Shown one piece after another: positions 22,490 through 32,980 of a stretch of 64,000 nucleotides of DNA; within the stretch, counting starts at the first letter, position 1, and the number at the start of each line of letters is the position of its first letter. The position numbers were made by a program, and so were the translations under genes. The DNA lies in the NCBI RefSeq assembly GCF_010093595.1, contig NW_022985440.1, positions 788,386 to 852,385 on the forward strand, in the 5' to 3' direction. Under the pieces are notes generated by a model. That model ran no database searches. It saw nothing but the letters and a program-made list of their open reading frames with translations, and was not told the origin of the DNA. The DNA comes from Mytilinidion resinicola (Eukaryota > Ascomycota > Dothideomycetes > Mytilinidiales > Mytilinidiaceae).

Positions 22490-23466
22490 ATGGAAAGTCC
22501 GCATCGACCTTCAAGCGCGGAAAGCGTCAGTGCAAAAGAAGAGAAAGAAAAACCATGGAAATATATTGGTTACAAAGTCTTTTCAAGATGGGTGGCATCA
22601 GACCCAGCGTTGTTTGTCGTACGCCGATTCGCGACTTTGAATGCGCGCGTAGCCTTATCACTCCAAGACGAAATCGTACAGCTGGAGGAGAAATTGGATT
22701 ATATGGACAAGACGTACAGTGACAGAAACACACTAGATGCTCATAACGGGACGTTTCGAGATGATCCCTTCTGTGGCGACGATGATAGACAAACCTTGAT
22801 CAAGGATGTGCTCCCTGAAAAGCTCGCGAAATACAGTATGTATATATTTACCTTCTGGAGAGATTGCGGAAACTTTCTTACGTCGTTGTAGACTCGTTCA
22901 TGAATGGCTACTCGCAACTCGTCTCTGGTGGATCCTGTAAGCCCGATGATATCGCGAGGGTGCGTCGTTGGCTTAGGATCATTCGACCGACAGCGATTGA
23001 TGAACGAGAGTCCGAATATATCGACCACGACGATGACCTGATTTCCGTTCATCCAATGTCCCGATCTCCCGGCCGTAATTTTCTGGAGAAAGTGGCCTTT
23101 GGTGGTTTCCGATGGTCTCCGTGGGGAGTACCCTTCCTGAAAAATTGGTTCTCTAGAGAAGCTCCAAAAAACATCGTGTCACTGAAGAACGAGGACACTG
23201 TGTGGCCGAATAATCAGAGAATGGAGAGAGTCTCTTCGGTAATGATCTCTATCGTTGGACTGGCTATGTTAATTGGACCTATCTGGGCGTTGGCCTACAT
23301 AAGGCCGATGGAGTATAGGTTAGCAGTCATATCGGGTTTCATAGTAGTCTTCTTCGTGGTACTTGCTATCACAAGATCCCGAGTATACGAGGCTTTAGCA
23401 GCCACGGCGGCATACTCAGCCGTACTGGTAGTCTTCTTGCAAGCAGGAGTGGGAACGTCGATGTGA
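22490..23466 (+). CDS. DUF6594 membrane protein
   Basis: Two exons, 22490-22835 and 22892-23466, joined by a 56-bp intron (GTATGT donor, TTGTAG acceptor), giving 306 residues. The start ATG in MESPHRPSSAESVSAKEEKE was chosen because the family pattern begins soon after; an in-frame upstream ATG at 22421 is less likely. Diagnostic features are SRWVASDPALFVVRRFATLN and ARVALSLQDEIVQLEEKLD, the usual N-terminal helical part of DUF6594, and a C-terminal cluster of three hydrophobic helices (MISIVGLAMLIGPIWALAYI; LAVISGFIVVFFVVLAI; AATAAYSAVLVVFLQAGV). The family is restricted to fungi, often expanded, and of unknown function, probably anchored in a membrane with a cytosolic N-terminus. An ankyrin-repeat gene follows about 560 bp downstream on the same strand. 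Confidence 0.88.
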
Positions 23467-24028
23467 ACATTACGTATGCTTACTTAGATAGTCCTAAGCA
23501 AAAGTCTTGTCTCCCGTAAAGACTCTATAAAAACATTGTAGGAGTAAATGCCGATGCGAGGTTGCCGGATATGAAAAGGCTGGGGGCCAGACTCATGATT
23601 CGGATTAGATGTTCATCTTGCACTCTAATGCCGGAGCAAATCTTTGGACCAAGTCAGTCGCCAGTGATTTTGTTCAAAATATCGTGCAATTATAATCACG
23701 GCTTTGGTTGAACATCAAATTGCTCAACGCGCTGCCTTTCAGCAGCCTAACTCCAGGCGAACGGATATAAATTCCCAAGAAGACATTCCAGGGATTTACC
23801 GAAGCGCGAGGGTGTCCTGGGACAGCCGCCACCTGCAGGTTGAGCGGCACATCACTTCACGTGACCCAGCCTACTGTGCAATATAACTAGAGCGCGATGG
23901 ACTCCGTGCGAGCTCAGCTGAGCCTGCTGAGCACCCTTGATACCGCTTGTTTGATAGCACCGGGGCGTAATTGTCAATTTCGCATACCTGCTCGGACGAT
24001 CGACTGGAAACCTTGTACACTCCCAACA

Positions 24029-26764
24029 ATGGATCTTCAGACTGCTACATCCCGCGGAGATAAGAAGGCTGTGAAGAGAATGCTGACCGCTGATACGAAC
24101 GTCAAGAACTGGTCTATCACCCGGCGACCATTATTTCTCGCTGCAGGCAATGGACACCACAAGGTCGTGAAAGTATTGCTTGAAGAAGGGAGACAAGACC
24201 CGGACATGACTGATGAACATGATCGAACACCGCTTTCTTGGGCAGCCGGTCGAGGACATACGGGAGTAGTGAAGCTCCTGCTTGCCAGAAAAGATGTCAA
24301 TCCTGACTCTAAGGATGACAAGAACTGGACGCCACTGTCATGGGCAGCAGGAAATGGCCACACCAAAGTGGTAAAGCTACTGCTTGCGAATGGTTGGGAA
24401 GGCAGAGCCCCGGCCTTTGTGAATTTATTTTGGCCGTACCAGTTCTTCGGCCTTGCAAAGGGTGGAATGGTTGATGCCAACTTCAAAGATAAAGGAGGCC
24501 AGACACCTTTATCATGGGCTGCCGCGAATGGCCACAAAAATGTCGTCGAAGTACTGCTCTCTCTGAACGATATCGACGTTAACGCGGTGGATAAAAGTCT
24601 TCAAACTCCATTCTTACGGGCGTCAGCCAAAGGGCAGAAGAAACATAGAGCGATCATGGAGATGATCCTTGGAAAAGACAAGAATAAGACCTCCTTGGAT
24701 TCTCCAGATGTGATCAGACGGACCCCACTGTCATGGGCCGCAGGCAACGGACGAAGGCACACCGTGAAAATGCTGCTGAATAAAAGCGCTGATATCCGAT
24801 CGAAGGATATCAGGGATCGTACGCCGCTCTCGTGGGCAGCACAAGGTGGAAATATAAAGGTGGTGGGCCTGTTGTTGGAAAGAGAAAAAGAACTGCGAAA
24901 AGCGCAACCAGGGGGACCCAACGCATGCCCGAACCCACAACCACTTGGGGACGCCCAGGACCTTAAGAACCAGACTCCGGTCTTATTCGCCGCGCGATAC
25001 GGTCATTACAAGGTGCTGAAACTGCTTCTCGCCGACAGCAAAGCTTCAGTGAATCTCCCTGATACCGAGGGCCGAACACCGTTGTCGTGGGCCGCAGCAG
25101 GTGGTCACAGTGCCGTGACAGAGATTCTGCTCTCAGATGGGCAGGCGAATGCGGACTTGGCAGATAACAAAGGCCACACGCCGTTATTGTGGGCGGCACG
25201 GGAAGGGCATAGGGCAGTTGCATGGACTCTAATCAAGATGACTAAAACGGCACCGCCCTACCCAAAAAGTGGTGACAACCGAACGCCACTGTCATTGGCT
25301 TCGGGGAAGGGTTCTCAACCGGTAGTAAAGCTGTTGCTGTCGCTGTCGAGCCCGCAACTGGAAATTGACGTGGCGGACAGCAATGGGGTAACACCTCTGA
25401 TGTGGGCTTCGGGTGGTGGCCACGCAAGAGTTGTGAATCTTCTCCTGGAAAACGGTGCAAATAAAAATGCAGCAGACAAGAAAGGGTTGACACCGCTGAT
25501 ATGGGCCTCGGTCGCAGGCCATAAGGAAGTGGTGAAGCTCCTCCTGGAACTTGGCGCAGAGAAGAAGGCAGTGGACAAAGAAGGGAGAACGTCATTGATA
25601 TGGGCTTCCGACGGTGGTCATGAAGAGGTACTGAAGCATCTTCTGGAATGTGGTGCGGATAAAGAGGCATCAGATATGGAAGGGACGACGTCACTGATAC
25701 GAGCTTCAGCTGTGGGCCATGAGAAGCTGGTCAAGATACTACTGGAAAACGGTGCATACATAGATAGAGCCGATAAAGAAGGAGCAACACCATTGATACG
25801 GGCTTCTGCTGGGGGTCATGAGAAGGTTGTGGAGACTCTTCTAGAACACGGTGCAAAGACGGACGCGGCAGATAAGGAGGGGTCTTCACCGCTAATGTGG
25901 GCTTTAGGTAGTGGCCAGGCAGGGGCGGTGAACCTTCTTCTGAATAGCAGACCTCTGGCTCAACAAAGCGCAGTGGATTCGAAAGGGAGGACATTCTTGA
26001 TATGGGCAGCAAGAGGCGGGAACGAGACTATAGTCAGATTGTTCCTTGACGACGGGGGAGGCATCAACACAACAAATGATGACGGATGGACACCACTCAT
26101 GTACGCTGCGAGAGGCGGATACTACGCAGTAGTACAACTCCTGTTGGAAAAGGGCGCAGCGAAAGCCGTCTCAGATAAAAAGGAGTTCACTGCGTTAATG
26201 GCAGCCGCAAGAGGTGGGAACGAAGATCTTGTGAAATTGTTTCTAGATGGTGGGGCAGAAGTAGATGCGAAGGACAACATGAAGCGGACAGCACTTATAT
26301 GGGCTGCAAATGACGGACACGACAAGGTAGTGAAGTTGTTGATCGATCGTGGTGCGGACATCGAAGCCAATGACTTCATTGGTTTCACAGCTTTCAAGTA
26401 CGCCGGAATCAACCGCCATGAGTCAACCCAAGGCCTACTGAGAGCTGCATCCGCAGCAAAAAGCAAGTTAGCCGCGAATCCAGCAACACTGGTTCCAGGA
26501 CCTCAGGTTCCAGCAGCACCGAATCCAGCACCTCAGACTTCGGTATCACAGAATCCATCACCTCAAATTCCAACAGTACAAGCTTCAGCAACACAGAACC
26601 CAAGGCCTCAAGCACCAACATCTCAGGCTCAGGTTCCGGCTGCACAGAACGCACAGGCTCAGAATGCACAGGTTCGGAATGCACAAGCTCAAACAGCAGC
26701 TCAAAATGCAGCTCAAAATGCAGCAGTCCAACCTCCGGGGGTATCTCAAAGCCTAGTAGTATAG
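24029..26764 (+). CDS. Ankyrin-repeat protein with Gln/Ala/Pro-rich tail
   Basis: One uninterrupted exon of 911 residues from the ATG in CAACAATGG (a frame 44 codons longer starts at 23897, less likely). It is almost wholly ankyrin repeats, about twenty, each with TPLxWAAxxGHxxVVKLLL-like cores, for example TPLSWAAGRGHTGVVKLLLA and TPLIWASVAGHKEVVKLLLE. The repeats are highly similar to each other, which suggests recent internal amplification or homogenisation. From about residue 810 the sequence becomes a low-complexity tail of PQ, QNA and AQN units (AQNAQAQNAQVRNAQAQTAA). The frame closes with TAG at 26762, but the same kind of sequence continues in frame beyond it. No N-terminal effector, NACHT or HET domain is seen. 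Likely a cytoplasmic scaffold; partners are unknown. Confidence 0.9.
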   Translation: MDLQTATSRGDKKAVKRMLTADTNVKNWSITRRPLFLAAGNGHHKVVKVLLEEGRQDPDMTDEHDRTPLSWAAGRGHTGVVKLLLARKDVNPDSKDDKNWTPLSWAAGNGHTKVVKLLLANGWEGRAPAFVNLFWPYQFFGLAKGGMVDANFKDKGGQTPLSWAAANGHKNVVEVLLSLNDIDVNAVDKSLQTPFLRASAKGQKKHRAIMEMILGKDKNKTSLDSPDVIRRTPLSWAAGNGRRHTVKMLLNKSADIRSKDIRDRTPLSWAAQGGNIKVVGLLLEREKELRKAQPGGPNACPNPQPLGDAQDLKNQTPVLFAARYGHYKVLKLLLADSKASVNLPDTEGRTPLSWAAAGGHSAVTEILLSDGQANADLADNKGHTPLLWAAREGHRAVAWTLIKMTKTAPPYPKSGDNRTPLSLASGKGSQPVVKLLLSLSSPQLEIDVADSNGVTPLMWASGGGHARVVNLLLENGANKNAADKKGLTPLIWASVAGHKEVVKLLLELGAEKKAVDKEGRTSLIWASDGGHEEVLKHLLECGADKEASDMEGTTSLIRASAVGHEKLVKILLENGAYIDRADKEGATPLIRASAGGHEKVVETLLEHGAKTDAADKEGSSPLMWALGSGQAGAVNLLLNSRPLAQQSAVDSKGRTFLIWAARGGNETIVRLFLDDGGGINTTNDDGWTPLMYAARGGYYAVVQLLLEKGAAKAVSDKKEFTALMAAARGGNEDLVKLFLDGGAEVDAKDNMKRTALIWAANDGHDKVVKLLIDRGADIEANDFIGFTAFKYAGINRHESTQGLLRAASAAKSKLAANPATLVPGPQVPAAPNPAPQTSVSQNPSPQIPTVQASATQNPRPQAPTSQAQVPAAQNAQAQNAQVRNAQAQTAAQNAAQNAAVQPPGVSQSLVV

Positions 26765-26920
26765 AATGCAGCAATGCAAAATCCAGGGCTTGAGAACCCG
26801 AATCCAGTGGGCCAAAGTTCAGCAGCTTCAAAGGGAGCAGTGCAAAGTCCAGTAGCTCAGAATTCATATGCGCAGAAACCACTTCGACGACTCCTTAGTT
26901 CCTTCTCCATTACCAAATAG
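26765..26920 (+). other. In-frame continuation of the ankyrin-protein tail after a TAG
   Basis: Directly after the TAG at 26762-26764 the same frame stays open for 51 codons, reading NAAMQNPGLENPNPVGQSSA and later SPVAQNSYAQKPLRRLL, with the same Asn/Gln/Pro/Ala composition as the tail before it, then stops at 26918-26920. It is either recently separated coding sequence or a readthrough extension. Confidence 0.6.
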
Positions 26921-28440
26921 TTTTCATGACTTGATTAATTCATACCACGTGCCTGTTGCACTGCTCTGTACTTAGGTAGCATTCAAGACGAACTAGCATG
27001 ACAACAGTTCATCTCCGATTCAATACGTGTATATATTTCAAAGCAACCCCTACTGCTAAAAATCTCACATACATACCTATATACGTAGCCACTATCGAGC
27101 TGGCACCCAGATCTCTTCCGGTGGACACCGCCCGCATAGTATTCTTGGACTCAGGACTCAGTTCCCAATTCTGCTACCCTGAAAGCTCATCTACGAAGAT
27201 CCGGAAGAGAAAGAGAAGGAATATGTAGTCAAGTTGCTGTGGAAAGAATCAAGTCGCTAAGGAGGAGCAAGTGGAAAGTTTAGAAAGGAGCGTAAAGTCC
27301 ATAGAACAGTTACCCGATGCGCCAATGACAAACAAAAAGTGACTACCCAGATATACCAACAATAAAAGCATTCAGAGCCGCTAAAAATGCAACCCAGCTA
27401 CAACTCCTTCCACGAGAGAACATACCAGTGGCAACTTTAACAGTGGCCAGCGGCCTGCTCCTGGTCATTAAATTCCATGACGCTTTCGGCAAAACCTGGA
27501 GATACTCCCTGTATCGTCTTTCCAGCGAACTTGAGGAGCTGGTCGTGGGGTAGACTCTCGCCTTTGTTGGCGTACTCTTCCATCTGATTCAACGTAATCG
27601 CCGTGTGGTCATTGTACTCCACCAACTTTTGTAGAAAGGCGACAGCTCTGTCTATGACCTCAGTCCGCACTAATACATCTTGTGCAGCATCTATTATCAT
27701 CTCTTCCGTCGTATGGACCAGCTAAACGCCGTATTCCATGTTATAAGCCCTAATTCCATCCCGTTCGCGGAGTTGGAGGTTTCTGGGGCTTTAATAAGTT
27801 TCGTCCGAGGGATCTGTAATGCGTTAACGTTAAGAAATTCTCATAAAAAGAGGTTCCCTACGCACTCGCCGTGTTCTGTCTCGGTCTCAGAGTTAGAGCA
27901 AGCCCAAGGTTGTCCTGTCGTACGATTAGGACCCATCCACGTCGGCGAGCTGGATAAGGCCAGTTTCGGTAGTCGTACGTCAGGTGGCTTTCGTATCCAG
28001 TTTCTCTTGACGGACTACCCTAGATAGATGATCGCATCGCCCAAGCGGAGGCAGTAGGTGATGTGGTTGTGATGCGGCTATCCACCACTATCCACCAGAG
28101 AGACTTCTTTGATGAATATTTCCAGCTACGGTGACTAGGACGCGTGCAGTAGGACTTAGGGCACCTTGTACTACGTGTCCGCGAGGAGCTTGGCAGGGCG
28201 CGTCGTTGCGAGACGCTAAGCGCGCAGTTGCGTCACGGGGGTGAGGAGGTAGCTCGCTGGCTTACGATTCGTTTTTTCTCGCACGAGTTCTGCAAATAAG
28301 GCTGAAGCTGGTGTAGGTGGGTGAGGACTCCAAATCAGTGCCCTGTACGACTCCCGAATCGGCCTAGTCAATCCTCCCAGCACTTATTTAACGGCTTCGG
28401 TTGCACTTTTCCTTCATCGATACCACTTACTGAGCCCAAG
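26921..28440. other. Intergenic region with one weak small gene candidate
   Basis: Apart from the small minus-strand frame listed separately, no gene is supported. An open frame at 27680-28027 (plus strand) has no resemblance to known proteins. Confidence 0.45.
27437..27700 (-). CDS. Possible small protein or 3' exon, unrecognised
   Basis: The 87-codon frame reads MIIDAAQDVLVRTEVIDRAV, then LQKLVEYNDHTAITLNQMEE and SVMEFNDQEQAAGHC. Amphipathic helix spacing and normal amino-acid balance make it look like real protein. Upstream in frame are LVHTTEE and a possible acceptor GTTTAG at about 27725, so it may be the last exon of a longer gene whose first exon I could not find. No family is recognised. 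Confidence 0.3.
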   Translation of the reverse strand: MIIDAAQDVLVRTEVIDRAVAFLQKLVEYNDHTAITLNQMEEYANKGESLPHDQLLKFAGKTIQGVSPGFAESVMEFNDQEQAAGHC

Positions 28441-30071
28441 ATGAATGCCCGATCACCTATCAGTCGCCTCCCCTTGGAACTTCTTCTTACAATCCTCGGG
28501 CTCGGCGGGTTCTCTCACCAACAGTATATGATGCTATGCTACTCCAGCGTCTTCTACGAGTCTGCCGTGAGACTCCTATATCGAGAATTTACGGGCGGAG
28601 CGACAATCTACAAGCCTTCCTTACTACTATACTTCAAAGACCAGAACTTGCTTCCTACGTCCAACACGTCAACTTTCAATTGCAAAGTCTATATATGTCC
28701 ATATAGGCCAAAAACGAACGGTTGAATCACTTTATCAGCCGGGTGGAACGTCTGAATCTACCGCAAGATGTCCAGCAGTCTTGGATAAAAGATCTTCGCA
28801 ATAACCTTCGCGAGGCTTTCGCGGTCCTTTTCCTGGCGTATCTACCAAACCTACGTCGAATCAATATCCTTCCGGATGAACACAGGAGACTCCATCCCCA
28901 TGGCTTTGAAATCTCTGAAGCTTATTTCCGATCGATAGTGCCTTGCGAAATTTTAAAGTATCCGATATGCCACATTCTCCGTGTGGGTACCTCCCTATTC
29001 GAACATCTACAAGAGATCAATATTGCTTCTAAACCAGCCTCAGTATACGACATCGCAGCAATATTTGTACTACCTTCTCTCAGGACACTTCACGTAAAGT
29101 CTGTAATTGGGGAATTTGGGGCCCCGAATAAATTTCGCAAGAATTTCAGTAATATTACAAGTTTAGCCTTTATGGAAGCCAGCTTATCGCCTGAATGCTT
29201 AATTGAAGTCCTTCTGTTCTGCAAGTCGTTAAAAGAATTCAAGTTCAACGATCTTATCGATGCTCGAGTACCACGGGAATATCCCCGGATTTTTAAGGTG
29301 CTAGCTGGTTTCAAGGATGCTTTGGAAACACTGTACCTGAGAAATCCGCACCCAAACCTAATTTCGCCAATTGCCTCCCTGTCTGAATTCGAAGGCCTCC
29401 GAAATTTCGTTAGCGACGCTTCAGTCATCTACCATCACGATACACCATTCAGGTCGTTGTCAGCAATTTTTCCACGAGGGATTCAGAAGGTCAAACTTTA
29501 CAAAGTCCAGTCGCGACTCCTCAGCGAAACCTTTTCCCCTCCGGCCTTACAATCATCGCATGAACCTAGCAGTAAAACGTTTGCGTAGGATGGCAACCCC
29601 TATCGATCTTCTGTCGGCGGAAATTGCTCTCCTGAGCCTTGTAAACGATTTACCTAAGCAGCCAAGCATCAACGTATCCAGCCAGTATATCAAGGAGCAA
29701 GGATCGCAGCCCAGCAGGACTCTATCATTTAAGCATGAAATCTCCATAACACCAAATTTGGCATTCATATGTGCCTACTCTGACGATCCCCTTCATGTCC
29801 TAGCGGCCTGCATCGAGGAAGCAATTCTGAGAGACTGTCTCATCATTCGTTTCGCCGCGAATACTGGCAAGCACGGAGTCCTTGTCGATGGATTGAAGGC
29901 GATTCCACGGATCCTGCAGAACGAGGAGCGATATAGACGGTCTTCTACGTTCGAAAAGCGTCTTCAGGGTCTGGTCAAGGGTATTCACTCCATTTTTTGA
30001 CAGTACGAGAAAGATCTTAAACTTGTCTCTATACCCCTGGTATTTGGAGTGGAAGCGCAACAAGGTCTTTA
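28441..30071 (+). pseudogene. Decayed F-box/LRR-like protein gene
   Basis: The start MNARSPISRLPLELLLTILG is a fungal F-box-like motif. The homologous reading continues as RPELASYVQHVNFQLQSLYM only after a frameshift near 28610-28640. It then meets an in-frame TAG at 28704-28706 and proceeds with LNHFISRVERLNL, LAYLPNLRRINIL and leucine-rich stretches (FVLPSLRTLHVKSVIG, LETLYLRNPHPN) to 29588. A second frameshift around 29545-29560 moves to the frame reading MATPIDLLSAEIALLSLVND and ending KGIHSIF at 30000. After that stop the same frame continues QYEKDLKLVSIPLVFG. Two frameshifts and two nonsense codons, without splice sites that would remove them, indicate a pseudogene. Intact paralogues usually measure leucine-rich repeats to select SCF substrates. 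Confidence 0.7.
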
Positions 30072-30424
30072 ATAGAGCGACTAAGAAAAATAAGTCAGTA
30101 TATCAAAGCCTGCGATGAACTTCTTAGAGCTGCTCGCAGGTACAGAATATTTTCGAACATTGCCGTTGAGTTCGTTGATCTTCAGCAACGTGGAAGGTGA
30201 CTTTCTGTGGATGCAGCATCCAACACCAATGAGATTATCGAAGCTAGCTGCACAAGGGAGACGTTATCAAGAGTCTCAAGTTGGCGCCGCAAATCTGTTT
30301 CGGCTAGGCGAGACTTCAAGGTTACTTGCCGAAGCCAGTGGGCATGCGACTGGGCAAGAATAACCGACTTCGAGGAGCCCGAAACAGGCCCCGCCCAAGC
30401 GTTTATGCTACTCAGGCCCGTGCT

Positions 30425-30542
30425 CGGGCTGCTCAGCCTCAACTCGGGATCTGCTCACCCAACTCAGCCACAGCTCAGGCTGGAGTAGGAGCAGCTCGGT
30501 TCCATAAACGGGAAAGGAAATTGCTTGGGTGCACATTGGGGT
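30425..30542 (-). repeat. Copy B of the 118-bp dispersed repeat, inverted
   Basis: The reverse complement reads ACCCCAATGTGCACCCAAGC, TTTCCTTTCCCGTTTATGG, CTCCAGCCTGAGCTGTGGCT and ends GCAGCCCG, collinear with copy A at 14561-14678. It lies in the 3' region shared with the mL49 gene. Confidence 0.75.
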
Positions 30543-30636
30543 GTTGTACTAGCTGTATACAAATCCCTATAACTACAGACAGTAGTCCAGTTTCTACTGA
30601 TCATTTCAACGCATTGATATAGTACAAATGAACACA

Positions 30637-31300
30637 TCAAAAGTTCTTCGACTCAAGATATTTGACGATCTGGTCCTTATACCAGCCCTAAAAGCAAGAA
30701 CGTTAGCAATTTGCGTCTCCCAGCGTGTATTTGACACTCACCTTCACAACAACGTGCCCTGTCACCGGGTTTATGAAAGCATGCCCCTTCGGTAGAGCCA
30801 ACAGTTCACTGAGCTCATCTTTCAGCTGCGTCGCATCACCACTAATCTTCCTCACTGTCGTCAAATGCTTGTTTCCACCGGCTTTTGCGTCCTTGTACAC
30901 TGGGAGGAAGTTCGATGGCGTCCGGGCGACATGGAATCTGAGCTCTTTCTGTGTTTGGGATGCTGGACTGGGGAATCTTTTCGAAGGTAGCGCCTTTGAA
31001 GAAGGTATTGGGGATGTGGGATTGTCCGCGTCTGTTGCTGCTTCTGCTGCTGCTATGTCGGCGTCGCGAGATTGTGTAGGTGAGGGAGTTGAGGAGATTG
31101 AAGCCGCGGTGGCCGGAGTCGAAAGAGGTGATGTAGATGCTAAAAGAGTCAGAATCTATGCGCAAGGTCTGAAGCAATTAATGAATACCTTCAAGTCTTG
31201 AACGCGAGGCGGTGGAAAAGCGGAGGAGATGTCGGAAGGAAGACGGATTAGGGGGTCCCAAAGGTCTCAGGAACGATAGAACAGGCTGGGAAAGCGCCAT
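30637..31300 (-). CDS. IMG2: Mitochondrial large ribosomal subunit protein mL49
   Basis: Three exons on the minus strand: 31300-31189, 31139-30742 and 30687-30637, giving 186 residues. Exon 1 encodes a mitochondrial presequence, MALSQPVLSFLRPLGPPNPS then FRHLLRFSTASRSR, and splits a Gly/Ala codon with exon 2. After a low-complexity Ser/Thr/Pro/Ala linker the family domain begins at FHVARTPSNFLPVYKDA and runs through AGGNKHLTTVRKISGD, LKDELSELL, FINPVTGHVVVK and the last exon GWYKDQIVKYLESKNF. This matches the Img2/mL49 family of the mitoribosome in order and length. All introns are GT-AG. The start lies 254 bp from the divergent eIF3e start. Confidence 0.92.
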
Positions 31301-31554
31301 GGTTGAATATATAGCGTATTGCATGCTCTCCTGGATCAATTGAAGATGCGCCGGGCTGGTTGCGCGCGTTGGTGAGGGCGAGGCGTGAAGGGAGGTCTAT
31401 AGTGAGGTTGCCGTCACTCCGTCGCCCAAATTTTAGCGAGGCCGTTCCCGCACTTCATTGTTTCCGCGTCCCCTCCGCCAACAAGTCGCCCGCATCTCTC
31501 GACCGCCGCTTGAGCCTGTAATCGTCGAGACCGAGTCGCCAGAGCACGCCTAGC
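31301..31554. promoter_or_regulatory. Bidirectional promoter of mL49 and eIF3e
   Basis: The whole 254-bp space separates two divergent start codons, so both 5' leaders and promoters must lie in or overlap it. No TATA box is evident, as is common for fungal housekeeping promoters. Confidence 0.7.
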
Positions 31555-32980
31555 ATGGCAGACACCACCACCGACAGCAGCGAAGACATCGCTACCCAGT
31601 ACGACCTCCTGCCGAAGCTGATCCAGAACCTGGACCGACACCTGATCTTCCCGCTTTTCAACTTCACCTATGGCGCTGACGACGAGGGCGAGCAGTCAAG
31701 GGAGAGCAAGGAGATCCTCTTACAACTGTTGAAGCCGACCAACATGATAGACTATGTGGGCCAGCTGGAACAGGACGTGAAGGGCCTTGACGAAGTGCCT
31801 GCGGAGTACAGCATAAAGAGGGAGAGCACGCTGAAGACGCGGGACCGGTTGGAGCAAGAGACGGCCAAGATAAGAGACCTGTTGACCGACGAGACGGTCA
31901 TCAACGCGCTCAGGAGTGACAAGGTGGCCAACATGAACTACCTGAAGGAGAATTTCAAAGTCACAGACGAGATGGTCAATCAGCTCTATGAGTATGGGAA
32001 CTTCCAGTACAGCTGCGGCATGTACGGCGAAGCCGCTGAGCTACTATACAGATTCAGAGTCTTGGTATATTGACCGAATTTCAATGAATTCACAGCTCAA
32101 GCTAATTAAGAGGACAGTCCACCGACAATGACAAGGTCGCCGAAGCCACCTGGGGCAAGCTCGCCAGCGAAATCCTTAGTGGGAACTGGGAGGCCGCCAT
32201 GGAGGAGATCACAAAGGTGAAAGAGTCCATCGACACACGGCTCTTCAACAACCCCCTCGCTCAGCTCCACCACCGCACCTGGTTGATCCACTGGTCTCTG
32301 TTCCCCTTCTTCAACTACGACTCTGCAAAGGACACCCTTACCGAGATGTTCTTCTCGCCCGCCTACATCAACACTATCCAGACAAACTGCCCCTGGGTCC
32401 TCCGCTACCTCGCAGTCGCCGTCATCACGAACCGTAACCGCAACCGCAACTCGAACCAATACCAGAAGCAGCTGAAGGACCTAGTGAGAATCGTGCGACA
32501 AGAAGGCTACGAATACCGCGACCCTGCCACGGACTTCATCAAGGCGCTCTACATTGACTTTGACTTCGAGGAGGCACAGAAGAAACTCTCAGAGACCGAG
32601 ATCCTCCTCAGCAACGACTTTTTCCTAGCCAACTCTGCCGCTCCTTTTGTGGATGCCGCACGCCATCTCATCTCCGAGACATACTGCAAGATTCACCAGA
32701 GGATAGACATCAAGTAAGACAAAATTCTAGCTCTGATCTTCATTTCGCATGACTAATACTTTTTAGGGACCTCTCCACCCGCCTCGGCCTCACCCAAGAC
32801 GAAGGCGAGAAATGGATCGTCAACCTCATCCGCGACACGCGCGTCGATGCCAAGATCGACTACCAAGCCGGCACCGTCGTCATGAACCACCCGCCCCAGT
32901 CCGTCTACCAGCAAGTGATCGAGCGCACAAAGGGCGGCTTCTTCAGGACGCAAGTCCTCAGCGCTGCTGTTGCGAAATGA
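31555..32980 (+). CDS. INT6: Eukaryotic translation initiation factor 3 subunit E
   Basis: Three exons, 31555-32064, 32118-32713 and 32767-32980, giving 439 residues, the normal length of eIF3e. The N-terminus [20 protein letters not shown] is the eIF3 subunit 6 N-terminal domain. The helical repeat part includes [20 protein letters not shown] and [20 protein letters not shown]. The C-terminal PCI domain includes the winged-helix part [20 protein letters not shown] and [17 protein letters not shown]. The product is a core subunit of the eIF3 complex that recruits mRNA to the 40S subunit in the cytosol. Many filamentous fungi keep this subunit, whereas budding yeast lacks it. Both introns are short GT-AG introns with good acceptors. 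Confidence 0.96.
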
